Part shown: positions 1 to 11,093 of the stretch, one piece after another
How the letters are laid out: every line of letters starts with the position of its first letter
Numbering within the stretch: the stretch's first letter is position 1
Assembly (NCBI GenBank): GCA_031769625.1
Contig: JAUIMM010000550.1
Span: 124,001 to 188,000 of the forward strand
Direction: 5' to 3'
DNA from: Taudactylus pleione
Taxonomy: Eukaryota; Chordata; Amphibia; Anura; Myobatrachidae
DNA: 64,000 bases
Made by a program: the position numbers and the translations under genes
The notes under the pieces: model-generated
What the model was told of the DNA's origin: nothing
The model's database searches: none
What the model saw: only the letters and a program-made list of their open reading frames with translations

Positions 1-200
1 GCTCGCGGTGCCCGGCATCCCTACGATCGGGATGCCGGGCACCGGTCTCCCGGCATCGGGGAAATGCGGGCGTCTACATCTAGACGCCCGGCATTTCACC
101 CTTGCCGGGAAATGGCAGTCGGGAAGCCGGCTGCCGGTATTTAGGCAGTCGGCTTCCCAATTGCCTCCCCCGCAATGCGATATACTGTACAGTATATGTT
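1..200. repeat. Hairpin-rich element, truncated by window edge
   Basis: Four inverted repeats follow each other with almost no spacer. Positions 7-21 pair with 29-43 (15-bp arms, 7-nt loop). Positions 62-76 pair with 81-96 with one indel. The arms around 119-133 and 143-157 pair with one mismatch. 180-197 is a perfect 18-bp palindrome centred on GTAC. This resembles the serial-hairpin MITEs further along the window, but it has no visible terminus because the window cuts it. I see no coding potential; the short ORF across it follows the palindromes. Confidence 0.6.
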
Positions 201-258
201 GAAGTGCAAATGCGGGATGATATAAATAGAGAAGACCACAAGTAACCTAAAAACCCGT

Positions 259-513
259 ATGTCCAAACATATATATAATATTCAAAAAGGACATCTGGGT
301 CACCCCTTGTCTGAACACTTTAAAATTGCTGACAATAAGTCAAAAACTGCCATAAAGAGATTTATTGGTATAGAACAAGTAAAGGAAATATGGCGATGTA
401 AACATTTAGAAAAAAAACTTGCAAAGAAAGAGATGCAATGGATCTATAGACTTGATACATTATGTCCTAAAAGGTTAAACTCAGATTTTGAGTTAAAATG
501 GTTTTTAGAGTGA
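259..513 (+). pseudogene. Penelope-like retroelement GIY-YIG endonuclease, C-terminal remnant
   Basis: The 84-residue open frame reads like the C-terminal half of the GIY-YIG endonuclease that follows the reverse transcriptase in Penelope-like elements. It has an EHFKI/IYNIQKG-like segment, a GIEQVKEIWR segment, then EMQWIYRLDTLCPKRLN followed by FELKWFL. The W-I-x-x-L-x-T-L-x-P-x-x-L-N pattern is the strongest match to the family as I know it. The catalytic GIY and YIG strands and the whole reverse transcriptase are absent upstream, where the hairpin element ends. This is a 5'-truncated fossil, not a functional gene. The ATG at 259 is probably an internal codon of the original ORF. Recognition is from memory of the family. 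Confidence 0.6.
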
Positions 514-2037
514 TATGTGTTTTTACTCCCTTTTTATATATTTTTATCTCTTTCTATTTATATTATTAAACTGTGATTTTTTAATATATTCTTTATCTGT
601 TTTTTCTAGTTTCATCTGGACTTAATGGCAAACAAGACAACAAAGGACAAATCCCACTTACCCCATACAAGGTACCACATTACATTAAAGGGGAAGTGTC
701 AATTGCCCCGTTGAAGATAAATAATACGAGAACTGGAACATCTACTCCAATTGGAATATTTATTTAAAAGATAATACCTTCCTGTCTATAACAACATCCG
801 ATGATTGGAATGCAAGCCTGATGGTTTTTTAATATCCTATGGAACACAACTAACATCCACTTCTCAATGACCTCCAGCTCTGGAATGCAAGCCACTTCAA
901 CTTCTGGCTTCCGGGTCCCATAATGGTATGCAAGCCATGACAACTTCCAGCTTCCAGCTCCCACGGTGGAACACAAACTGCGGGAAGCCATGCCAGACAT
1001 CATGAATTGCAATTTTCAATTTGGCACCATAAATAACTGCAGGAGCAACAGCAGAGCATCTTACACTTGAAAAAGGATACAAAATGTATCCGAAGCGCAT
1101 TGTGCTGATGCTGTGCCGTGCTGTATGGAACTCAATACTTGGTCTCTCCTGATGACCAATCAAAGCGGGGTGGTGTGGTTCTAAACTGGCCTATATTTCC
1201 AGGACCCTTCTGAGTGACCTGAATGCTTACTCAGACCACCAACCTCAAAGGGTATGAGCCAAAGGGAATTCATATATATTTATGCACTTTAATATTATTT
1301 TTTTATTTTTTATATTGAATTTTATACACTGTACATAGTCTGTACCTATGCCATGTGGTTTATGGCACTATGACACTTGTAATTTAATAAATGTATTTTC
1401 CTATTTCAACTAAAAGTGGAGTAATTGTTGATAGATGGTGGATACAATATAGATGAAAACACCTTTTTAATTGAAGGTACTGATATATACCTAATATAGG
1501 TCCTTCAGAAAGGAGCGCTTGCAATTACGCTTCAATCATCTTTTTTTGTAGAATAAATATGTACTAGTCTGCAAACTAGTGAGCTCCAGGCTATTACATT
1601 ATGCAAGTCTGTGCGTGTTTTCTCGTATGCAAGTCGCATTACAAGGTTTGAGTTATACAGAAGCCTTCACAGATCAGTGAGATTCATGAAGGCTTCTGTG
1701 ATTAAAAAAAATAGTAAACTAGTAAAAAATTATGTGCATTCCCCTTAAACAAGGTTTTTAAAATACAGGGGGAAAATTGCGTAGGCTTCCCTTGTATTTT
1801 AAGAACCAGCACCAGTCTCTGTTGAGTCAGTCCTGGTCCTGGAAGTACAGGAGACAAAATGAGTAGAGGTGCCCTGTATTTTCCAGAAAGCCTCCCCTGC
1901 ATGTTGGTACTTGGATAGCAACAAGTATCAGTATGTGGGGCATTAAGGGCTTGATGGTACTTCTAATTCACCTGCAAAAGAAATATTAAAATAACCACAA
2001 GACACACACACTGTGAAAGTATAATTTTATTAAAAAT
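514..2037. other. No gene seen; AT-rich, short degenerate repeat
   Basis: I see no coding region. Around 808-1000 the phrase 'ggaatgcaagcc' or 'gtatgcaagcc' recurs three times at roughly 75-95 bp spacing, each followed by related 'ttccagct' words. This suggests a very degenerate short tandem repeat. The remainder is AT-rich sequence without recognisable elements. Confidence 0.4.
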
Positions 2038-2085
2038 GTACACTCACTCACATTCACACTCACACTCACATTCACACTCACGCAT
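2038..2085. repeat. (CACTCACATT)-type simple repeat
   Basis: Alternating CACTCA and CACATT words form a short pyrimidine/A-rich simple repeat. Confidence 0.8.
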
Positions 2086-3914
2086 ACTAACCTATAATCC
2101 CTGTAGCCAATCATGTCCACTTGTCCAGAGCATCCAGGTAACCTGTAAAAAAAATAATCCATACTCACCTACCCCATGTTCCGGTCCTCTTCTGTAGGCG
2201 TCCACGTCTTTGGAGAAAAAAACGGCATTACATGAGCACCTCGCGAATGAGGGCTCTGCTGCTGCATTTCCCATGCAACCCCATATAACCCTATTACATA
2301 GGGTGAGTTAAAAAAATGTGTGATTATAGCCCTATACTCGCACATTTTCAAAACTTGGACCCTAAAACATTTGGCCCTGGTATTATTTTTATGGATTGAG
2401 AACATTGAAGTGATATAAAGAGGTGGAGCGAGTACATTTTTTCAGTGTTCCTTGCTTTATGGAAGGGCACACAGCCATTTCATTTAGGTAAACATTACCA
2501 TTTTACTCCTACTCCTAGCTGACAGAGATCATACCCAATCCTGTGCTGACGCATTTTGCATTTTTACGTTTCTAGGCATCTTTTGCCCAGTGTAAAAATT
2601 ATCTCCACACAAAGAATGTCCCATGAGTAATAAAGACAGTAATGTTTCCTCTTGCTAACTATTAATCTAATCTAATATTTAAATTAAGCTAAATAAAGCA
2701 GTAATTTAGTTAAAATATTAATACTAATGAAATGAGTGGAAGGAGGTTGAACTTTGGAGTGAAGATTGTTCATTGGGAGGATTTACTAAACCAACCAAGG
2801 CTTTATGTACTATCCACCCAATGCTTTTTGAAAGTGAGGTCCAATGACAAATGCTTATGCTATATCACATGTCGTCAGGTATTCACATAGTGCTTAAAGT
2901 AATTTTCAGAAACCAGTGTTCATGAAAATGTCCCCACCCAATTGATAGGCTGATGAATGTTGTTTCAGACCACACAATGAAATAGTTTGTTTCCCTATCC
3001 AAATCCTCAACCAGCCCTCAAGAAGATATTCTGCGCAGTTGTGAGAATATTCTATTAATGTTAAATTCTTTTGCCACACCAACCAGTTTGTTTGCCTATG
3101 TGAGTCACAGATTGTCTATGAAAATACCTGGCTAGTGCAACATCCTTCTATTTAATAATACAGAAAATTGCAGTAATAGCAACTCTTTCACTTACACAAG
3201 TACCAGGGTGATCACTGCACCAAACCCAACCCTCTTAATGGAGGTATAGACACTGCTCCAAGAGCACTGATCCTGCTGATGGTTATTGATCCTCTTCACT
3301 TCTTTATCTACAAGGCAAGGTAAAGTACAATGTCTTCCTTCATTTAGCATGGATTGGCAAAACCACAAAGTCTTGCCGTTACGATTCAGCAATTCCAGAC
3401 CAATTTAGACATGAGCTATAACCCTCATCTGCACTGTATAGAACACTCACTTTCCATGGAGATGACACCTTTTGTCACTGGTCTGGTTCCTATGGTATAG
3501 GGGGCTTATTAAGGGTGCTTAGATAACAACATTTCTTCAAACAGGTATCATCTGCTCAGATTTGGGTGAATCCATGCCTCCAGCTAACCAACATTTCCTC
3601 TGAAATATGACTTATTAATAACGGATGAAGTCTTGCAAGAGTAGTGCCAATCATCAGTGATAATCAAGCCCAGGATTCCTAGGTTCTAACCTATTCTAAT
3701 CCTTTCACATTACACCCAACTTTTCAGTTTCCTATTATGTTTTATGTACCAGGGAATAACATACTTCATTTCTACAGGACCTAAAATGACCTATTTTAAC
3801 TGTTAGAAACTAAAATGACCTAATTCTGTTACTTAAGTTGAAACTAGATAAATTGAATGTGGAAATGTTTGGAATAAGAAGGCAGGTAGTTCCAGCATCG
3901 CCCAGTGCAATTTG
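2086..3914. other. No gene seen
   Basis: All reading frames are short. I recognise no element, RNA gene or inverted repeat of note in this stretch. Confidence 0.4.
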
Positions 3915-4652
3915 ATTTCTTATTTGGCTAATACAACGGATGCCTGTGGCAGATACATTGCTGTCATCCAGTGCAGTGAGCAATGTCTTACAGGTGCTAT
4001 GACCAGATGCAGAGAAAGAGAATAAGTTACGCTCGTTTGTGAAAGATAGTGCAGCTTACATGTTGAAAGCGGGTGTGTACAGGCTTTCCTACCTTGAATG
4101 CACCATGTCACCTGTCTCCACTGGGTATCTGAAGCAATTCGGGAGCAGCATTCTGTAGTCAACAAGATAATTTCATCAGTGAAAAAGATCTTTCGGAGAG
4201 CACTGAGTTGAAACGTTATATTCAGGGAGAAGCTTCCATCGATACCTCTCCCTCCATAACCTGTAGTGACACGGTGGGGGACCTGGCTCTCAGCCGCAAT
4301 GTATTACGCAGAAAACTATGAGAGCATCATGGAGGTCATTGATGCACTAGATGAATGTGAAGCTATTGCTATTGAAAATACAAAGAGAGCATTATGGTCA
4401 GTGCCAACTGTACAGGAATTAAGGTACACAAAGGCTAACTATTCCCACCTACAATGTGCAATTAAGAAGCTGGAAGCAACTCTCCCAAATGTGCAGGAAG
4501 TGAGGAACAAAGTGGCTCCTGGACCAGTTGGGACATCCATATCCAAGAAGTTGGAGGCTGTGCTGGCACGCAATCCCGAGTTCTCTATGGAGGTAGAGTG
4601 CAAGAAATACTGCCTTGGATCCTGTGGAAATAGCACCCCTTACCTCATATGA
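3915..4652 (+). pseudogene. hAT-superfamily transposase fragment, broken
   Basis: Reading through several frames gives a recognisable succession of hAT transposase blocks. Around 3930-3970 a TTDACGRYIAVI segment corresponds to the first catalytic-Asp region. Near 4045 an SAAYMLKAG block follows. From about 4105 the frame reads HVTCLHWVSEAIRE, then NKIISSVKKIFRRA and PSIPLPP. From 4266 it reads TRWGTWLSAAMYYAENY, followed by an open stretch to 4652 containing IKKLEA. I count at least one frameshift, an in-frame TGA before 4215 and a TAA between the PLPP and PVVTRWGTW blocks, so it is a pseudogene. The C-terminal dimerisation domain is missing. The 128-residue open frame at 4266-4652 is only the longest surviving piece. 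Domain assignment is from knowledge of hAT families; the breaks are seen directly. Confidence 0.7.
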
Positions 4653-6036
4653 CGCTTAGCACAGTTTTAGCGCATTCAAGCAAATTTTAACGGAAAACAG
4701 AAGAGATTTTACTCCTGAAAGCCTGTCAAAGTATTTCATTGCTCATTGCCATGTTAGAAGTAGGAATGTTCTAATTTGGGAGTTTCAAATGAGTAGTTTA
4801 CATATATGGCACAGTGTTTCACACATAATGGTATATTGTACAGTCTTTCATTGTTAAGCCTAATGATAGGAGTTTCAAATTAGTAATTCCATATGTATTT
4901 CATATATAATAAAAGCACAGTGTTTCACAAAAAAATGATATGCTGCGTGGTTTAGTTTCATTTTCATACAACGTATAAATTCCTAAATTTAAATTTTTAA
5001 AACCTATAAAATCCTAAAATATGGATTGAAAAACTTAATTTTAGTTTTTTAGATCCTAAAAATCTGGGGCCTAGTGATAATAATCTATGTAATGCAGGTT
5101 ACTTGGGCAGTGCCATAACAGTGCTATATGCCACAGTATGCTTTCCGTGCCCTCTAAACACGTGAGGTCATGATGTCGCACCTAGGGAGCAAAGCTATCA
5201 GCTGCTCTGCTGGCTCCCATAAGTAAAGCATTCCCCAGAGGTCTGAATGACAAATGCCTGCCCGGAGCATCACTTGGATGCTCCAGGCAGCTCTGCAGTA
5301 GCGCTTGTAGGTGCAGGGTTCTGTTCCAGGCAAGCCACATGCAGGCGCAATGGGGAAGTGATGGTGCCACCCACAGGACCCCGTGCTCTATGCAGTGGTG
5401 CTGCCCATTTACTCCTGAATGTGGGAACTTTACATTAGCTCTTTTAGAGGGCATGGTACAGTTACAGTGGTGAATAGTAAACCCACATGTTGACATTTAA
5501 GAACAGTGCAATTATATGACATTATCATACAGTATATATATAAATACTAACAGTGTTGTGTATATACAAGGCTTTGAACTACTGTTACCAGTAGTTGCTT
5601 ATTTATGTGTCATAGACGCAAATTAAAGAATATCTTTTTCTCCACTACAGCAATCTATCAAGAGGGTCAATTTTATGCATTTTATACTTTGTGGATACCG
5701 ATACAATTATTAGTGCATGGCTATTTTACATGTAAGTTTGTGTATTTCTTATGAATTATTTCTATTTCAATTTCATAAGTCCCACCTATAACTTTGAAAC
5801 ATATATTACAGACTGATACTGTTGGGTGCTGAATACTAATACAAATGAATCCATTTGGATAAGTTTAAGCACTTGCTGAGTGTTTCTTCTGTATTTGTTC
5901 AATATTTTATCTGCATGTTTCTGTATTTTATGAAACTTTGTTTGAAATAGTAATACATTTTCCTCTATTTTATAGTTAAAACAGTGTGTATAAATTATAC
6001 ATTGATTTCTCTTACCTCCAGCGCCATTTACTCTTA
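4653..6036. other. No gene seen
   Basis: Apart from short overlapping frames on both strands at 5182-5496, which show no domain, I see nothing coding. The GC-richer patch at about 5150-5440 may be part of an old dispersed repeat, but I found no ends for it. Confidence 0.35.
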
Positions 6037-6207
6037 GGGGTATGCTTACTAAAGTGCGGGTTTTTAGAAGTGGAGATGTTGCCCATAGCAACCAATCAGA
6101 TTCTAGCTTTTATCTTCTAGAAGGTTCTAGATGTTACGTAGAATCTGATTGGTTGCTATAGGCAACATCTCTACTTCTAAAAACCCACACTTTAGTAAAT
6201 ATACCCC
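6037..6207. mobile_element. 171-bp palindromic MITE, TSD TTA
   Basis: The element starts GGGGTATGCTTACTAAAG and ends with its near-complement CTTTAGTAAATATACCCC. The two halves are long inverted repeats, sharing the phrases 'ttttagaagtggagatgttgcc' and 'caaccaatcagattct' in opposite orientations. It is flanked on both sides by TTA (6034-6036, 6208-6210), the usual Harbinger-type duplication. Relic copies or halves of the same family occur at 18,732, 28,744 and 44,384. Confidence 0.85.
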
Positions 6208-6540
6208 TTAATCTTTCTATATTGTGCCCTATATACTGTCCTATTGGTTACTCCTCATAAGGGCCATCAGCAGGACAGTATACACTGTAATTGGGGTGCC
6301 CTAACACCTATAAGTATGTTTACAATTTAACTTCCCTTCATTATCTGGCAGTTTACATGTGTAATTATTCCCACACACAGGGAACCACAAGTCATTTACA
6401 TATTACATTTGAAAAGCTCGCCCGCTTCCTTGCAGTACTTGTGGGCAATTGTATGTAATGGAAAGATCTGTACACTTTCATATAGGCAGAGTTGGGAAAT
6501 GATTAAAGGAGACAGATCTTGTGATATTTTACCTGACTAT

Positions 6541-7002
6541 GGGCCTGATTCTGATTTGTACAGTATGGCAGGGCCACAGCTAAGCAACTATGTATTATCG
6601 TACAACTGATATGCTTAAGCAGCAGGAGGTGCCTGTAGGGAATAGACGCCCCCTGACTGTAACTAACTACAAGCTGAGTGCTGTGCGCGAAGACGCAGCA
6701 TCAGATCACCATCACGACTGGCAGCCATCGGCCAGGGTGCACAAGCTGAAGCTTATTAAGACTGGCCCCCAGAACCGATAATGCAGATCCCGAGCTCGGT
6801 ACACCTACGAAACAGGGGGGGCGGGGAAACGCCTCCATTTTGTATAAAAGGTCCCAGTCTCCATCCCCTAAACGCTGCAGCATGCAGCAGCTAAGGGGAG
6901 ACTGCGAGCGATCACACTGGACCTGTTCTGCACATGTGCAGCTCCTCAAACATCTGGTTTGTATGTAAACCATCGGCTTGCGTTCTAATCCGAATCAGGC
7001 CC
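6541..7002. mobile_element. 462-bp Harbinger-like MITE, TSD TAT
   Basis: The termini GGGCCTGATTCTGATT and the reverse complement of AATCCGAATCAGGCCC match at all but one position. A 3-bp direct repeat TAT flanks the element (6538-6540 and 7003-7005). The GGGCCTGATTC terminus is the same as that of the full-length Harbinger at 35,127-43,021, so that transposase is a plausible mover. It has no coding capacity. Confidence 0.8.
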
Positions 7003-7256
7003 TATAACCGGATTTTGCTAATACATACAGTATTTTTGGGATAAAAAAATATATATATTTTAAAACAGAACTATATTCGCTTGAAGGAAAACCTGATAAC
7101 CAGGGAAAGTCCAGGAACTATTTCATATTTTTTTAAACTTTATGTTCTGTTGTACCAATCCCAAGTACAGTATACAACATTTCACTGATAATTAGTGCAA
7201 AATTGGAAATGTGGAAACCACTCCCTTTATATATTTAATACAGGATAGCGCTTCTA

Positions 7257-7261
<5 letters not shown>

Positions 7262-7298
<37 letters not shown>
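7262..7298. repeat. (AT)n microsatellite
   Basis: About 18 uninterrupted AT dinucleotides. Confidence 0.95.
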
Positions 7299-7437
7299 TA
7301 AAACTACTGTATTAGTAATTGCACCTTCCATTGTTAATAAAACACAGAGAGCCTGGATCAGAGATTCCCAGGTGTACACTATTGCAGCTGCGACTGTCTT
7401 TTACTGCAGTGTGACTGCGTCTTGCGATATTGTCACA

Positions 7438-8976
7438 CAGGGCTGCCATCAGAAATTGTGGTGCACGGTACTAACAAAATAGGCAGGGCCCCCCAGGGTA
7501 TAGGGCAGACTTGGGTGGAGCTGTGGATGTGGGTGGAGCTACTTTGGTGCATCAATTGGTGCATGAACCAGGGATGCTAAACATGGTGGGGGGGGCGTTA
7601 AAGGGCAGGGAAGGATGGACATTACTGGGGGGGACACAGGGCAGGGAAAGCTGGACAAGTGGGGGCACTGGGCTGGCAAGAGTGAACTGGGGTGGCATAA
7701 AGCAGGGAAGGTTAGTTGGTCTCGGTAAAGACCAAAGGGCAGGGAAGGCCAGCTGGACTAGGGGAGAGGCCAGGCTGGAAGGAAGGCAGGCAGGCAGGAG
7801 ATTGGGGGGCCACAGGGAAGACTGGCTGGACTGGAGCAGGGAAGACAGGCTAGCTGGCTGTACTAGGAGGGAGTAGGGGCGCAGAGAAGGCTGACTGGAT
7901 TGAGGGAGGGGCAGGGAAGGTAGACTAGCTACACTAGAGGGCAGGCTGGACTGGGGTGCGGTGGGTAAGGAATGAAGGCTGGCTGGACTGGGGAGGGGGC
8001 TTAGGGATGGCTGGCTAGACTTGGGGAGGGGCAGAGAAAGTAGGCAGGCTAGCGGGAATGGGGGTTGGGCAGGGAAGGCAGACTGGCTGGACTGTAGATG
8101 GGGGAGTGGACAGGGAAGTCTGGCTGGACTGGGGGGGACAGTGCAGGGAAGGCTGGCTAGACTGGGTGGGACAGTGCAAGGAAGGCAGGATGGCTGGCTG
8201 AACTGAGGCGCTGGGAAAGCAGGCTGGACTGGGGGGGGCAGTGCAGAGAAGTCTGGCTAGACTGGGAGGGACAGTGCAGAGAAGGAAGGATGGCTGGCTG
8301 GACTAGGGGGCGGTGCAGGGAAGGATGGCTAGACTGGAGGGACAGTGCAGGGAAAGCTGGCTAGACTGGGGGGGCAGTGCAGTGAAGGCAGTAGGGCTGG
8401 CTGGACTAGGGGGCAGTGCAGGGAAGGCTGGCTAGACTGGGGGGACAGTGCAGGGAAGGCAGGATGGCTGGCTGGACTGGGAGGAGGGTAGGCTGGCTGG
8501 ACTAAGGGGGCAGTGCAGGTAAGGCTGGCTGGACTGGCGGGGGGCACAAAGCAGGATCAACTTACCTGCTCTTTTCATGGTACTTCCTGTCCTGAGAGAG
8601 AGGGGCGAGGAATTCACTGGGCGGAAGAGAAAGCATCAGCACTGCGGCATGTGAACTATGGAGCTGGCCATGAGCCAATCATAGCTTGGAGACCGGCAGC
8701 CAATCAGAGGAGCCGCTTCTGATTAGCTGCCGTTCCGTGAGCTGTAATTGGAGCAGACCGCAAAGCAATCACAGCTCGCGGAACAGCAGCCAATTAGGAG
8801 AGGCTGCTCTGATAGGTTGCCGTTCTGCGAGCTATGATTGGCTCACAGCCAGCTCCATAGTTTACATGCCGCTGTGCTGATGATTTTCCTTGCTGGCTTG
8901 CTGCTGCCACCCGGGCCCCCTCTCTCTCCGGGCCCGGAACTGGAGGCCCGGCAGTCCCCCCCTGATGGCGGCCCTG
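7438..8976. mobile_element. 1.54-kb hAT-like non-autonomous element with internal minisatellite
   Basis: The left end reads CAGGGCTGCCATCAG. The reverse complement of the right end reads CAGGGCCGCCATCAG, a 14/15 match with the CAG start common in hAT elements. Flanking 8-mers are TTGTCACA (7430-7437) and TTGCCACA (8977-8984), an 8-bp target-site duplication with one substitution. The interior is a G-rich minisatellite (about 7,600-8,540). It is followed by a region of imperfect inverted repeats (about 8,650-8,870) with repeated 'gagctatgattgg' and 'cagccaat' words. No transposase is encoded; the reverse-strand proline-rich frames are translations of the minisatellite. Confidence 0.8.
7600..8540 (+). 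repeat. G-rich minisatellite (GGCTGGCTGGACTGGGGGG type)
   Basis: Irregular units of about 30-45 bp repeat the words GGCAGGGAAGGCTGGCTGGA, CTGGGGGG and ACAGTGCA. The units towards the right are more regular than those on the left. Runs of four or more G occur once or twice per unit, so the + strand could form G-quadruplexes. It lies wholly within the hAT-like element. Confidence 0.85.
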
Positions 8977-8984
8977 TTGCCACA

Positions 8985-9821
8985 AGACATCCATTATACA
9001 TTATACAGAGACATCCACCGGCTGTGGTCTAATCTGCCACTGTGAGTATAAAGATGCACCATAGACCGCACATCAGTTGCATCATCGAACACTGCACCAG
9101 CTCTATAAACCGTACATTGACCGAAAATCAACAAAAACACACAAACGACTTTTAGTAAATAAACCCCACAGAATCTGGTTGCTTGCTATGGGTAACATCA
9201 CCACTTTTAATTTTTAGATGCTTTAGCAAATGCACCCATATATGAGGTCCTATAGCTCTAGTTTCTCCAGACCAATCAATGCTGTTAGATTTTCCAGTAA
9301 TGATATAATCTTGACAAATCTGAATTTTTGAAGTGGGTCTAGGTTCATCATTACATTCAATGTTTGGAGAATTGTAAGAATATTTCTTTTTTCAAACTCA
9401 CCTTTTCTATTCATAATAGCTGAAAGGAACAGTAAAAAATGGTAATTCCCTTCAAGCACAGTTTATTTACGATTTAATTTTACACCATATTTTCTCAGCT
9501 GCAGCCAAGAAGGCAATAAATGCTGGGTTCAACATTACAGACTCCAATCTTTTACATAGTTGAAATTGTTTTCAAACCTATATCTCAGCCGAAGTGTGCA
9601 GAGAAAAACACTATAACACTTTACACATTATGCGTATTACTATAAAGTGTAAGCACATCCCTATATCAGAAAAAACAAAACAAAAACAAAATGTTCCTCT
9701 CAGTCTACTAAAATGTTTTATCACTTGGATTTCTTCTCTTATACAAAATCATTGGACTGAGACTTGTGGTCTGAATGAGTGGCATTGTAAAAATTAATGT
9801 TAGAAAAAGCTTCTGATATCC
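8985..9821. other. No gene seen; MITE fragment near 9,150-9,240
   Basis: A fragment with 'agtaaataaacccc', 'gggtaacatcaccactttt' and 'agcaaatgcaccc' resembles half of the GGGGTATATTTACTAAAG MITE family. The rest shows nothing recognisable. Confidence 0.4.
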
Positions 9822-10052
9822 TGAGGCATATTTACAAAGTGTCAGCTTTCCTAAACCACCAATTGTTGACTGTTCTGGTACTAAGCTCTGGAAAGTGATA
9901 CATTGAAAAGTTATAAACTACAGTACCAGCCACTCAGCTCCTAACTGTCATGTTACAGGCTGTGTTTGAAAAATGGCAGTTAGGAGCTGATTGGTTGGTA
10001 GTTTATCACTCTCCAATTTATCACTTTCCGGAGCTTAGTACATTTGCCCTCT
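9822..10052. mobile_element. MITE with long imperfect inverted repeats
   Basis: The left arm (aagctctggaaagtgata ... cagctcctaactgtcat) and the right arm (atggcagttaggagctgatt ... tttccggagcttagta) are inverted copies with short insertions. Outer ends are GAGGCATATTTAC and GTACATTTGCCCTC. This pattern is typical of an abundant palindromic MITE family in frogs as I recall it. Exact ends and TSD are unclear. Confidence 0.65.
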
Positions 10053-10535
10053 GGACTCTGGTTTTAAAATGAGAATAGTATTAAATGCAACACTATGCAT
10101 GTTTTCCATTTAATATTATTGCCATTGTTTAAACTCCACTGGCAGAACTATTTTGTAAATATACCGTACCTCTTGTGTTTACTTTTGGTTTGGAAGCTTG
10201 CTATTATCATTCTTATAATTAGAGATTTGCGTGTTTTGCTTTTGGTTCTAAATCATTGTTGTGTTTTGGTTTTGCTTGTGATAAAACCACCCACATGTGT
10301 TTTGGTTTAGTTTCCATTTTGATTTTGGATTTCTTTAAAAATCGATGAAACAGCTAAATCCATGTAACTTGTACCTATTTTTTGTTCCTATAGTATCATT
10401 AACATCAATAACATTAATTTCCAGTTATTTCCAGCCAATTTTGACCATCTCAAAGCACTTGAAATCGCGAGGGATGGACTTGCATACAATCCAAAATATG
10501 CAAGATCAAATTTTTAGATCAGAGTTTTAAACTTA
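10053..10535. other. No gene seen
   Basis: The sequence is T-rich and I recognise no repeat or coding signal in it. Confidence 0.35.
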
Positions 10536-11093
10536 GGCCCGTATTCAATTTGAGACGAAAAGTCCAGACTTTTCTCCTGCTGGACTTTTCGCCTCCTTCG
10601 CCTTTTTTCCATGCGGAAAAGTATCGTGTGTCCGCCTATTCCGCAATTTTTTTTGGGGAAAAATAACTATGGCCATAAAATTTGAGGTACATGAAAATGG
10701 GTGCAAGCATATTTTTAAGTGCCTAAAATGATTTTTAAAAATTCTTCAAAAATTCACCTGCCGCTACTCCCCGAAATGAAGAAAACACCTGCCGCATACT
10801 TGGGAACCCCTCTGGATTTATTAATGCTATTTTAGAAGTGTGTTCCCTAATTATTTTTTTTTACCCCCAAAATTAAAGTCAATTTTTTGGGGTGTCCCGA
10901 TTTTTTTTTTTTACTCTTTTTGACACACATTCATTTTAGGGGCCATTCCCAGGGATGCAGGCTAATTTTTTTAAGCATCCCTGTTTTTTTTCACAAAGAC
11001 TTTTCGCACCGGCGAAAAGTCTATGTAATTGAATATGGGGATAATTACAATAGGCGGAAATTACGGGTTTTCACTTGGAATTGAATACAGGCT
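10536..11093. mobile_element. 558-bp MITE, probable TSD TTA
   Basis: The left end GGCCCGTATTCAATT and the reverse complement of the right end AGCCTGTATTCAATT form terminal inverted repeats. The subterminal words 'gacttttcgcc' and 'ggcgaaaagtc' are also inverted. TTA occurs at 10,533-10,535 and 11,094-11,096, compatible with a Harbinger-type duplication. It has no coding capacity. Confidence 0.7.
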
